DNA of 64,000 nucleotides from Flavobacterium davisii (GCF_019565505.1 NZ_CP067378.1:1736001-1800000); one strand, 5' to 3'; numbered from the stretch's first letter, positions 25,437-34,011 are shown. Translations and numbers: made by a program. Notes: generated from the sequence alone by a model not told the origin.

Positions 25437-25466
25437 CAAAAATATACTTTTAAATTGAATTAACAA
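25437..25466 (-). promoter_or_regulatory. Bacteroidota-type promoter driving the spr block
   Basis: On the minus strand TTG (25466-25464) is followed by 19 nt and TATTTTTG (25444-25437), matching the Flavobacterium consensus TTG-N17-23-TAnnTTTG. It lies about 40 bp upstream of the start at 25396, and no comparable match was noted before sprC, sprD or sprB. This suggests that it could drive the whole 23-kb block. Confidence 0.6.
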
Positions 25467-25965
25467 TTGTTTATTTGAATTTGTTAATAAATAAAAAAGT
25501 AATCTAAAAATAAATGCATTAATTTTTAAACTATAATACCAAAAGCGTGCCAAAAATTCATTTCAACATAAAAAAATATATTCTTTAACTCATATAATTT
25601 CGCCAATAGAAACATAAATTACATCAGTACAAATATAATCATTTATTGTTATATTTCACATTTTTATAAAATATAGTTAAAAAAAATATTTTATTAACGG
25701 ATATAAAACTTTTACAGGGTTTGAATTTTGAGTTTTTAAAAAAAAGTACTGATTTTTTTCTCTTATTTTTAATATTTTGGGATTTTATTTTTTTTAAAAA
25801 ATATTAGTAAGGTAAGTATTTAAAGAGGTATGATTAGGATTTTTTAACTAATATTTTCTATTAAAATGATTTAGGACTTAATATATATCAAATAAATTGT
25901 CGTTAATTAAAGTTTTTCTGATTATAAATTTTATTTATTTTATAAAACTTTATGGTTTAAGTCGT

Positions 25966-25973
25966 TATTTTTG
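25966..25973 (+). promoter_or_regulatory. -7 box of the delta' gene promoter, possibly leaderless
   Basis: TATTTTTG matches TAnnTTTG but ends only 5 nt before the ATG at 25979. No good TTG is seen at the -33 position. If active, the transcript would begin at or next to the start codon. Confidence 0.4.
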
Positions 25974-25978
25974 CTTTT

Positions 25979-27127
25979 ATGTTATTTAAAGAAATAGTAG
26001 GACATCAACATGTAAAAAACCATTTATTAACAAGTGCAAGCCACGGAAGAATTCCTCATGCACAATTATTTGTTGGTCCAGAAGGTTGTGGCGTATTAAG
26101 AATTGCTATTGCTTATGCTCAGTATATATTATGTCTAAATAAAGGATTTGAAAATCAAGGAGGTATAGATAGTTGTAATATAAAATTTGATCATTTTTCG
26201 CATCCTGATTTACATTTTGTTTATCCGACAGTTACGACAGAAGACGTAAAATCAAAGCCTAAAAGTTTAGATTTTTTACCTCTTTGGCGAGATTTTTTAA
26301 AGGAAAAACCTTATGGAGGTCTATTTGATTGGTATGATAAATTGGGGGTAGGAAACAAACAAGGTGAAATTAGGGTAGAAGATGCTTCAGAAATTTTAAA
26401 ATCACTGGCTCTTAAATCATACGAAGGAGGGTATAAAGTTTTGATTATTTGGATGGCTGATAAGATGAATATTGCCGCATCTAATAAATTATTAAAATTA
26501 CTTGAGGAACCTACTGATAAGACTCTTTTTATCTTAATAACAGAGGACGAAGAGGATTTATTGCAAACAATACGATCAAGATGCCAAGTAATAAATTTTG
26601 GAAAACTAAGTGAATCTGCTATTTCTCAGCATTTAATTGAATATGAAGGAATTGATGAAAAAGAAGCTATAAAAATAGCGCATAAATCACAAGGTAACTA
26701 TAATAAAGCTTTACAATTAAGCCATCATGAAAATGAAGATACTTCATTTGAACAATGGTTTGTTAATTGGGTAAGAGCTGCTTTTAGAGCAAAGGGTAAT
26801 GCAAGTGCCATACACGATTTAATCAATTGGAGTGAAGAAATTGCTAAACTAGGAAGGGAAAATCAAAAGAAGTTTTTGAGTTATTGCATCGATTTATTTC
26901 GTCAAGCTCTTTTATTAAATTATCAGGCTGATGAATTAATTTACTATGAATCAAGCATACAAGGATTTGATTTGAAAAAATTTGCCCCTTTCATAACAGG
27001 ACGGAATATACAGGAAATATACAAAGAATTGAATGATGCTATTTATCATATAGAACGTAATGGAAATTCTAAAATTATATTAACTGATTTATCTATAAAA
27101 CTAACACGTTTAATCCATAAAAATTAA
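25979..27127 (+). CDS. holB: DNA polymerase III delta' subunit-like clamp-loader ATPase
   Basis: 382 residues, undisturbed frame. The opening MLFKEIVGHQHVKNHLL and RIPHAQLFVGPEGCGVL is the standard delta'/gamma N-terminus. The P-loop is degenerate (GPEGCGVL instead of GxxGxGKT), as expected for delta', which does not hydrolyse ATP. KLLKLLEEP and the sensor-1 segment FILITEDEEDLLQTIRSRC are also diagnostic. As part of the clamp loader it helps load the beta clamp on primed DNA. It is followed by a DoxX-like gene 4 bp after the stop, so the two are probably cotranscribed. Confidence 0.88.
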   Translation: MLFKEIVGHQHVKNHLLTSASHGRIPHAQLFVGPEGCGVLRIAIAYAQYILCLNKGFENQGGIDSCNIKFDHFSHPDLHFVYPTVTTEDVKSKPKSLDFLPLWRDFLKEKPYGGLFDWYDKLGVGNKQGEIRVEDASEILKSLALKSYEGGYKVLIIWMADKMNIAASNKLLKLLEEPTDKTLFILITEDEEDLLQTIRSRCQVINFGKLSESAISQHLIEYEGIDEKEAIKIAHKSQGNYNKALQLSHHENEDTSFEQWFVNWVRAAFRAKGNASAIHDLINWSEEIAKLGRENQKKFLSYCIDLFRQALLLNYQADELIYYESSIQGFDLKKFAPFITGRNIQEIYKELNDAIYHIERNGNSKIILTDLSIKLTRLIHKN

Positions 27128-27131
27128 CATT

Positions 27132-27517
27132 ATGAACAATCATCTAGCTAGTTTACTTATTTTGGCCTTTTTAGCTATTACTTTTCTACAATCAGGATAT
27201 GATAAATTCATTGATTATCAAGGTAATATAAGTTGGTTAAAAGAGCATTTTAAAAATACTTTTTTGAGGGCAAAGTATCTCTTTCACTAAATATTTTATT
27301 AGCATTTGAGATTATAGCTGGTATTCTTTGTGTAGTAGGAGGAATAGAATTATTAGTAAACGGAGGTACTACATTTGGTAAGTATGGAGCCGTTGTTTCA
27401 TGTGTAACATTATTAATGCTGTTATTTGGCCAAAGAATTGCTAAAGATTATGATGGGGCAAGAACTATCGTTATTTATTTTATACCAGCTGTATTAGTTG
27501 TATATATATTACAATAA
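27132..27517 (+). CDS. DoxX-family-like small membrane protein (one frame break)
   Basis: 128 residues once a G is restored in the GGG at 27268-27270 (Thr-Phe-Leu-Arg-Gly-Lys). Four hydrophobic segments are seen: LASLLILAFLAITFLQSGYD, LSLNILLAFEIIAGILCVVGG, AVVSCVTLLMLLFGQ and TIVIYFIPAVLVVYIL. The FLQSGYDKF motif after the first helix and the overall size fit DoxX-like proteins. The precise role is unknown. The gene starts 4 bp after the delta' stop. Confidence 0.65.
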
Positions 27518-27534
27518 TCTTTTTTGAAAAGAGA

Positions 27535-27569
27535 AGAGGGGTTCCTACTTTCTGGAACCCCTCTTTTTA
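27535..27569 (+). terminator. Rho-independent terminator between convergent genes
   Basis: Stem AGAGGGGTTCC / GGAACCCCTCT with an 8-nt loop, followed by a T run. The run overlaps the end of the facing gene. Confidence 0.8.
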
Positions 27570-28148
27570 TTTCTTAACTTCTTTAGCATCCGTTTCTTTT
27601 TTGGATTCTATTTTTTTATCTTCAGAAGCATATTTTTCGTTTAGAGCTTTTACTATTTCTTTTGTTATATCATAGCTGTCTTTTGCATATAAAACACTCG
27701 CTGCATCACCTGTTCCATATATGTAATCATAACCATTTTTCTTACCGTAATCTTTAATAAAAACTCGCACTTTTTCAACAATTGAATCCCTCTTAGATCC
27801 TCCTTCAGCCTGTAATTGTTGTGCTACTGCTTGTTCAGCGTAAGCTAACTGTTGTGAACGTTGTTGTAATTCAGCGTATTTTTGTTGTGCCCAAGCTTGT
27901 CCTTTAGCCATTGCGTTTTGTTGAAAATTAGCTTTTTCAGCTTCTAATTTTCTAGCTTCAACTTCTAATTCACGTCCTTTAACTTCTCCCTTGGTTTTAA
28001 ATTTATCCTGTAATTCTTTGGCTTCAGTATAATCTTCCATGAGTTTTACAGTATCAATATAAGCTGTTTTTACCTCTTTAGCTTCAGGTGTCTTATTACA
28101 CGCTACTGCGGCAGATAAAACAACCGCCATCATTACAAGCTTTTTCAT
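27567..28148 (-). CDS. OmpH/Skp-family periplasmic chaperone-like lipoprotein
   Basis: 193 residues with a lipoprotein signal (MKKLVMMAVVLSAAVAC, Cys 17). It begins TAYIDTVKLMEDYTEAKELQ, which corresponds to the Skp opening. A long Ala/Gln/Glu-rich coiled coil follows (AWAQQKYAELQQRSQQLAYA), then the family's ending, YGKKNGYDYIYGTGDAASVLYA. Skp-like chaperones bind unfolded outer-membrane proteins in the periplasm. The lipid anchor is common in Bacteroidota homologues. The Lys/Glu-rich tail (EDKKIESKKETDAKEVKK) is probably disordered. It converges with the DoxX-like gene. Confidence 0.82.
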   Translation of the reverse strand: MKKLVMMAVVLSAAVACNKTPEAKEVKTAYIDTVKLMEDYTEAKELQDKFKTKGEVKGRELEVEARKLEAEKANFQQNAMAKGQAWAQQKYAELQQRSQQLAYAEQAVAQQLQAEGGSKRDSIVEKVRVFIKDYGKKNGYDYIYGTGDAASVLYAKDSYDITKEIVKALNEKYASEDKKIESKKETDAKEVKK

Positions 28149-28588
28149 TCTATTTATGATTTTAATTTTTTGTAAAAGTAAACTTTTATTCTAAAATACT
28201 CAATACAAAAAATAAATGAGTTTATAACAAAAAAGTAAGAAAAAATAGACCTTAAAATAAACATAATAAAAAACTATTTATCTAATGATAATAATAATAT
28301 TTTCTGATAAAAATACGCTTTAATAAATGCGTTTTTAGAAGCTTTTACAAATTAGAGACCTATAATTACACTTAGAGATGCAAAAACCTTTTAAATCTAT
28401 TTAAAATCGTTTTTAGAGTAAAATATAAAGAATTATAAGGAGTTTATATATAAAGAGGGAGATAGCGCTTATTTTTTTAATAGATAAAGTGATTTTATTT
28501 TTAAAATAAATAAAAATGATAACAATATATATATTAATAAATAATAATAATTGTTGCGCTTTTTAAGAAATATTAAATTTTTAATCTC

Positions 28589-28604
28589 TTTTTCACGTGA
28601 AACA
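28589..28604. other. parS-like ParB-binding site 1
   Basis: TTTTTCACGTGAAACA; differs from the parS consensus TGTTTCACGTGAAACA only at position 2. Confidence 0.75.
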
Positions 28605-28934
28605 TTTTTTAAATCTAGTTCAATAAATGAAGTATAGCAATGTTAAGCAATATTTCAGAATTAAAAAATTAGCACAATAAATCTCTTTTAAAAGACTTTT
28701 AAAAATAAATCATACAAAGTACCTAATCAATCTATAAAGTGTCTTAAAAGCTTTTGAAATAACTTATAAAAAATAAGTAACAAAAGTGAAGTAAATTCAT
28801 AATAGATGAAAACTTATCTTCTATAAAATATTTTCTTATACTCTTGTATGTAGTAAAATTGTAGCCAAACTAAAACTTTATATCATTTATCTTCCTTTTA
28901 TAAAGTTTATCGTTTCATTTGAATTAATACTATA

Positions 28935-28950
28935 TATTTCACGTGAAACA
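28935..28950. other. parS-like site 2
   Basis: TATTTCACGTGAAACA; the 13-bp core TTTCACGTGAAAC is intact, with mismatches only in the outer left half. Confidence 0.75.
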
Positions 28951-29076
28951 AAATAATTTATAATATTCATTATCTAATTAATTATTCCTTATATAGGATA
29001 ATTATACTAGTAAATAATATTTTCTAAAATTGAATAAATAAAGTTTATAAAAATTTTGTCTATTTTCTAATCTTCA

Positions 29077-29092
29077 TATTTCACGTGGAACA
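29077..29092. other. parS-like site 3
   Basis: TATTTCACGTGGAACA; one half-site is of the GGAAC type. Confidence 0.7.
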
Positions 29093-29134
29093 AATAGCTT
29101 GATGAAATTATGAAAGAGAGATTATCTCTCTAAA

Positions 29135-29150
29135 ATTTTCACGTGGAACA
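29135..29150. other. parS-like site 4
   Basis: ATTTTCACGTGGAACA; last site before the 14-bp repeat array. Confidence 0.7.
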
Positions 29151-29236
29151 TTTTCATGAAAAAATTCAATTTTAAAATAAAAAATGAAGTTTTTATTCAA
29201 AAAAAATCATTTTTGAACGAAAATAGTATAATAAAA

Positions 29237-30566
29237 GAGGGAAGAGGGAAGAGGGAAAAGACAAGAGGGAAAAGACAAGAGGGAAAAGACAAGAGGGAAA
29301 AGACAAGAGGGAAAAGACAAGAGGGAAAAGACAAGAGGGAAAAGACAAGAGGGAAAAGACAAGAGGGAAAAGACAAGAGGGAAAAGACAAGAGGGAAAAG
29401 ACAAGAGGGAAAAGACAAGAGGGAAAAGACAAGAGGGAAAAGACAAGAGGGAAAAGACAAGAGGGAAAAGACAAGAGGGAAAAGACAAGAGGGAAAAGAC
29501 AAGAGTGAAAAGACAAGAGTGAAAAGACAAGAGTGAAAAGACAAGAGTGAAAAGACAAGAGTGAAAAGACAAGAGGGAAAAGACAAGAGGGAAAAGACAA
29601 GAGGGAAAAGACAAGAGGGAAAAGACAAGAGGGAAAAGACAAGAGGGAAAAGACAAGAGGGAAAAGACAAGAGGGAAAAGACAAGAGGGAAAAGACAAGA
29701 GGGAAAAGACAAGAGGGAAAAGACAAGAGGGAAAAGACAAGAGGGAAAAGACAAGAGGGAAAAGACAAGAGTGAAAAGACAAGAGGGAAAAGACAAGAGG
29801 GAAAAGACAAGAGGGAAAAGACAAGAGGGAAAAGACAAGAGGGAAAAGACAAGAGGGAAGAGGGAAGAGGGAAAAGACAAGAGTGAAAAGACAAGAGTGA
29901 AAAGACAAGAGTGAAAAGACAAGAGTGAAAAGACAAGAGTGAAAAGACAAGAGTGAAAAGACAAGAGTGAAAAGACAAGAGTGAAAAGACAAGAGTGAAA
30001 AGACAAGAGTGAAAAGACAAGAGGGAAAAGACAAGAGGGAAAAGACAAGAGTGAAAAGACAAGAGGGAAAAGACAAGAGGGAAAAGACAAGAGGGAAAAG
30101 ACAAGAGGGAAAAGACAAGAGGGAAAAGACAAGAGGGAAAAGACAAGAGGGAAAAGACAAGAGTGAAAAGACAAGAGTGAAAAGACAAGAGTGAAAAGAC
30201 AAGAGTGAAAAGACAAGAGTGAAAAGACAAGAGTGAAAAGACAAGAGGGAAAAGACAAGAGTGAAAAGACAAGAGGGAAAAGACAAGAGGGAAAAGACAA
30301 GAGGGAAAAGTCAAAAGGGAAAAGTGAAGAGTGAAGAGGGAAGAGGGAAGAGGGAAGAGGGAAGAGTCAAAAGGGAAGAGTCAAAAGGGAAGAGTCAAAA
30401 GGGAAGAGTCAAAAGGGAAGAGTCAAAAGGGAAGAGTCAAAAGTGAAAAGTCAAAAGTGAAAAGTCAAAAGGGAAGAGTCAAAAGTGAAAAGTCAAAAGG
30501 GAAAAGTCAAAAGGGAAAAGTCAAAAGGGAAAAGTCAAAAGGGAAGAGTCAAAAGGGAAGAGGTAG
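29237..30566. repeat. 14-bp purine-rich tandem repeat array, about 1.3 kb
   Basis: About 75 copies of GGGAAAAGACAAGA, with a G/T variant at the second base (GTGAAAAGACAAGA) occurring in runs. From about 30310 it changes to a related 14-mer, GGGAAGAGTCAAAA, for about 15 copies, with short irregular GGGAAGA pieces at the joins. The plus strand is almost entirely purine. As 14 is not a multiple of 3 and no unit holds a stop, long open frames exist on both strands; none has a start context or a protein-like composition, so I call no gene. The array sits between parS sites 4 and 5. Confidence 0.95.
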
Positions 30567-30597
30567 GAAATAACTTGATTTTTTGATTTATTAAAGT

Positions 30598-30637
30598 ATA
30601 CTAAAAAAGCGAATCTAACGATTCGCTTTTTTAGTAT
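30598..30637. terminator. Bidirectional terminator hairpin after the repeat array
   Basis: Perfect 18-bp arms ATACTAAAAAAGCGAATC / GATTCGCTTTTTTAGTAT with a 4-nt loop. A and T tracts in the stem allow use from either strand; it lies just past the methyltransferase stop. Confidence 0.75.
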
Positions 30638-30645
30638 GTAATGAA

Positions 30646-31497
30646 TTAATCATTATTTTCTATAATGTATATATGAGAAGAAAATTCTTTTTTATCTCCA
30701 GCTTTAATATTTGATTTTAATCCAATCCAAAATGCTTTTAAAAAATTCATTTTACCTGTTTTATACTTTTCTGATAACAGGGAAACATAAAAACTATCAA
30801 ATATCATTGGATGAATTTGAATAATTTTCATTTTATTTTCTCCGAATAATTTCTCTATACTTTTTTTAGAAAAATGCCATAAATGTCTAGGTACATCGTA
30901 AGCAGCCCAAAATTCGCCATAATATTGAGCATCATAAGATTTATAATTAGGTACAGCTATAACTAAGGTTCCGTTAGGTTTCAGTAAACGCTTTAATTCT
31001 TTAATCTGTTCTTCTAAATTAGGCACATGCTCTAAAACATGCCACATTGTAATAACATCAATTGTATTATTTTCTATTAACTCTGTGGTATCAACTAATT
31101 CAATACCTTTTAATAAGGCCAAATTACGAGCATTTGTATTAGGTTCAAATCCTTTAGTTATCCAACCTGCATTTTTGGCTGTAACTAAAAAATCACCCGT
31201 TCCTGCTCCTATATCAAGAATAATTCCTTTTGATTTATGAATACTACTAACCAAAGCTACTTTTTTAATTAAAGCATAAGATTTTATTAAATGATATAAA
31301 CGCTCAAAGAAAGAACGTTTGCCATCTGTATGTGATATATAATCTTCACTTTCATAATAAGATCCTAATTTTTCTAAAGAAGGTTGAGGATAGGTTTTTA
31401 ATAATTCTGTTTCGGAATCTAATAATAATTTAAATTTTTCATTAGAAACAGAATGATCTTGTACTTCTATATAACTATTTTGTTCTAAAAAATTCAT
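30646..31497 (-). CDS. Class I SAM-dependent methyltransferase
   Basis: 283 residues, intact frame. SAM-binding motif I is ILDIGAGTGDFL, followed by the acidic-loop region GFEPNTNAR, then motif IV ITMWHVLEHVPNLEEQIKEL and the post-motif NGTLVIAVPNYKS. The pattern HVLEHV plus RLLKPNGTL is typical of Methyltransf_23/UbiG-like proteins of unassigned substrate; the N-terminal part before the fold may be a divergent zinc-ribbon-like or adaptor segment. The gene is 90 bp downstream of mnmG on the same strand, with a parS site in the gap. Substrate unknown. Confidence 0.85.
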   Translation of the reverse strand: MNFLEQNSYIEVQDHSVSNEKFKLLLDSETELLKTYPQPSLEKLGSYYESEDYISHTDGKRSFFERLYHLIKSYALIKKVALVSSIHKSKGIILDIGAGTGDFLVTAKNAGWITKGFEPNTNARNLALLKGIELVDTTELIENNTIDVITMWHVLEHVPNLEEQIKELKRLLKPNGTLVIAVPNYKSYDAQYYGEFWAAYDVPRHLWHFSKKSIEKLFGENKMKIIQIHPMIFDSFYVSLLSEKYKTGKMNFLKAFWIGLKSNIKAGDKKEFSSHIYIIENND

Positions 31498-31541
31498 TTG
31501 TATAATAAAACTTTAATTAAAAAAATATTGAGCCACTAAAT

Positions 31542-31557
31542 AGTTCCACGTGAAACA
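31542..31557. other. parS-like site 5
   Basis: AGTTCCACGTGAAACA; between mnmG and the methyltransferase gene. Confidence 0.75.
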
Positions 31558-31587
31558 AAATATTTTTTAGATTGATTTCACAAAAAA

Positions 31588-33460
31588 CTATCTTCCCATA
31601 TAAACCAGCATAACTGAAATATCATTCGGTGATACTCCACTAATACGTGATGCTTGCGATATGGTAACAGGTCGAATTTTTTTTAATTTTTCACGTGCTT
31701 CATAAGATAAAGACTTTAACTGATCATAATCGAAATTTTCAGGTATACGAATATTTTCCAAGCGATGTAACTTTTCGGCATTTGCTCGTTCCTTTTCTAT
31801 ATAACCGGAATATTTAACTTGAATTTCGGATTGTTCTATTATTTCTTCATCTAAATCATTAGAAGTAACATAATCTTGAACTTTTTCAAACTTCATCATA
31901 TCTTCCATTTGGATTTGAGGGCGAGAAAAAATCTTAAACATTTTATCACCTTGCGTAATAGGTGAGCTCAATTTAGATTCTAAAACTGGATTTGCTTCTT
32001 TTACAGAAACCGATGTTTCTCTAAAAAAAGCAACCATTTTTTCAGCCTGATCAAACTTATATTCCATTCTCTTCAATCGTTCTACACTAGCTAAACCAAT
32101 TGCATTTGATTTAGGTGTTAAACGGTAATCTGCATTATCCTGTCTAAGTAAAGTTCTATACTCTGCACGAGAAGTAAACATACGATAAGGCTCTTCTGTT
32201 CCTTTAGTTATTAAATCATCAATCAAAACACCTATATAAGCTTCATCTCTTTTTAAAACAAACTCCTCTCTTTCTTGTGCTTTTAAAGCGGCATTTATAC
32301 CTGCTATTAACCCCTGAGAAGCTGCTTCTTCATATCCTGTAGTTCCATTAATTTGTCCTGCAAAATACAAACCTGAAATCACTTTTGTTTCAAGAGTATG
32401 CTTTAATTGAGTAGGAGGGAAGTAATCGTATTCTATTGCATAACCTGCTCTAAAAAAATTTAACCTTTTCAAAACCTTCTACAGAACGCAATGCTCTAAA
32501 TTGAATATCTTCTGGAAGCGAAGTAGAAAAACCATTTACATAAACCTCTACTGTATTCCATCCTTCTGGCTCTACAAAAAGTTGATGGCGATCTTTATCT
32601 GCAAAACGATTAATTTTATCTTCTATCGAAGGACAATAACGAGGTCCTAAAGATTTAATCCTACCATTAAACATCGGAGAACGATCAAAACCTTCTCGTA
32701 ACAAATCATGCACCAAAGAAGAAGTGTAAGTCATATAACAATCTCGTTGCTTTGTTAAAGGTTTTGTAATATCTGAAAAAGAAAATTTAGCCGGATTTAA
32801 ATCTCCCGGCTCTACACGCATTTTAGAATAATCTAAAGAACGACCATCTACACGAGGTGGCGTACCCGTTTTCATACGACCAGCTTGAAAACCTAAACGA
32901 ACTAAATCTTCTGTTATCCCATAAGAAGCACTTTCACCAGCTCTTCCGCCACCAAATTGTTTTTCACCAATATGAATTAAACCATTTAAAAAAGTACCAT
33001 TAGTTAAAACAACAGTCTTTGCAAAAATAGATATACCAATAGCTGTTTTAACACCTATCACACGTTCTCCTTCTGTAATTAACCCAACAATCATTTCTTG
33101 ATAAAAATCAAGATTAGGCGTTTGCTCTAACATTAAACGCCATTCTTCTGAAAATCGCATACGATCACTCTGACAACGAGGTGACCACATTGCAGGTCCT
33201 TTAGACTGATTTAACATTTTAAACTGTATAGCTGTTTTATCAGACACTATACCTGAATAACCTCCAAGAGCATCAATTTCACGAACAATTTGTCCTTTTG
33301 CAATTCCTCCCATAGCTGGATTGCAGGACATTTGAGCAATATTCTGAAGACTCATTGTAATCAACAAAGTCTTAGAACCTAAATTAGCAGCAGCAGCAGC
33401 GGCCTCACATCCAGCATGACCTGCGCCAACCACAATTACATCATATTTATCTACAAACAT
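31588..33460 (-). CDS. mnmG: tRNA uridine-5-carboxymethylaminomethyl modification enzyme MnmG (one frame break)
   Basis: Two frames (33460 to about 32452, then to 31588) join into 623 residues, the usual MnmG length, if one T is removed from a T7 run (A7 on the plus strand, 32452-32458). The FAD-binding Rossmann motif is [17 protein letters not shown]. The family signatures [31 protein letters not shown] and [19 protein letters not shown] are present, and the C-terminal half has [18 protein letters not shown]. With MnmE it installs the cmnm5 group on wobble uridine 34 of certain tRNAs. It is often close to the replication origin in bacteria (old name gidA), which fits the parS sites on both sides. 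Confidence 0.95.
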
Positions 33461-33494
33461 TATATATTTTTAAAATAAATTACTTTATAAAAAA

Positions 33495-33538
33495 TCTTTT
33501 CTTTATAGTGTTTCACGTGAAACACTATAAAGAAAAGA
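33495..33538. repeat. 44-bp perfect palindrome centred on a parS site
   Basis: 22-bp arms (left arm 33495-33516, right arm 33517-33538) are exact reverse complements with no spacer. The central 16 bases are the consensus parS. It lies in the 125-bp gap between mnmG and ybeY. Confidence 0.9.
33509..33524. other. parS site 6 (exact consensus)
   Basis: TGTTTCACGTGAAACA, the full parS consensus known from Bacillus and many other phyla. Confidence 0.9.
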
Positions 33539-33540
33539 AA

Positions 33541-33556
33541 AGTTCCACGTGAAACA
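33541..33556. other. parS-like site 7
   Basis: AGTTCCACGTGAAACA. With site 8 it forms an inverted pair: 19-bp arms 33541-33559 and 33563-33581 are exact reverse complements around a 3-nt spacer. Confidence 0.85.
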
Positions 33557-33565
33557 AATTTCATT

Positions 33566-33581
33566 TGTTTCACGTGGAACT
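33566..33581. other. parS-like site 8
   Basis: TGTTTCACGTGGAACT; mirror image of site 7. Confidence 0.85.
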
Positions 33582-33585
33582 AAAA

Positions 33586-34011
33586 TTAGATATCATGTTT
33601 CACGTGAAACATTTTTATTTTTTCATCTTCTTTTAAACGCATCATTTCTTCTTCTTTTGCGCTCTTATCTTTATATCCACAATAATGCAATACTCCATGA
33701 ATAATAACTCTTTTTAATTCTTCATCAAAAGGCGTATTCAAATCAATAGCATTTTCTTTTACACGTTCTATAGAAATAAAAATATCACCTGATACTACAT
33801 CCCCTTCAGTGTAATCAAAACTGATAATATCTGTGTAATAATCATGTTCTAAATATTGTTTATTAATCTCTAATAGGTAATCATCATTGCAAAAAATGTA
33901 ATTAATTTCGTTCAATTCCTTGTTTTCAGATTTAATAACTGCTTCAATCCATTTTGTATAATCAACTTCATTATCTAATAAGAAATCAACTTCGTAATTA
34001 TAATTTATCAT
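33586..34011 (-). CDS. ybeY: Endoribonuclease YbeY (rRNA maturation)
   Basis: 141 residues, intact frame. The family block is present: NKQYLEHDYYTDIISFDY and GDIFISIERV, then the metal-site motif HGVLHYCGYKDKSAKEEEMM. Two histidines of the zinc motif are seen, but the third (His in the usual GYDH) is replaced here by GYKD. YbeY acts in 16S rRNA 3' processing and ribosome quality control. The last residues, MFHVKHDI, are encoded by an exact parS site. The start overlaps the end of the upstream gene by 14 bp. Confidence 0.9.
   Translation of the reverse strand: MINYNYEVDFLLDNEVDYTKWIEAVIKSENKELNEINYIFCNDDYLLEINKQYLEHDYYTDIISFDYTEGDVVSGDIFISIERVKENAIDLNTPFDEELKRVIIHGVLHYCGYKDKSAKEEEMMRLKEDEKIKMFHVKHDI
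33596..33611. other. parS site 9 (exact consensus, inside the ybeY reading frame)
   Basis: TGTTTCACGTGAAACA. On the minus strand it encodes Met-Phe-His-Val-Lys-His near the YbeY C-terminus. Confidence 0.9.

Larger units (their letters stand above)
25397..25978. other. AT-rich divergent intergenic region, 582 bp
   Basis: No gene or RNA gene is recognised. It separates the minus-strand spr block from the plus-strand delta' gene and holds a promoter for each side (listed separately). The rest is very A/T-rich with long A and T runs. Confidence 0.7.
28149..29236. other. AT-rich non-coding region carrying four parS sites
   Basis: About 1.1 kb with no gene that I can support, dominated by A/T runs. 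The only strongly ordered elements are four CACGTG-centred palindromes of the parS type (listed separately), and the region runs directly into the 14-bp repeat array. No canonical DnaA box (TTATCCACA) was seen here. Confidence 0.7.

Noticed and set aside
29237..30566. CRISPR array
   Set aside because: Units are 14 bp and contiguous with no unique spacers, and there are no cas genes nearby.
29156..30573. Open frames on both strands through the 14-bp repeat array
   Set aside because: A stop-free 14-bp unit opens every frame. The products are pure KREKTRGKRQEGKD or SCLFPLVFSLLSFP repeats with no protein features.
31688..31700. TTCACGTGC near the 3' end of mnmG as a tenth parS site
   Set aside because: Only one half-site matches; the other arm is CTTC instead of AAAC.
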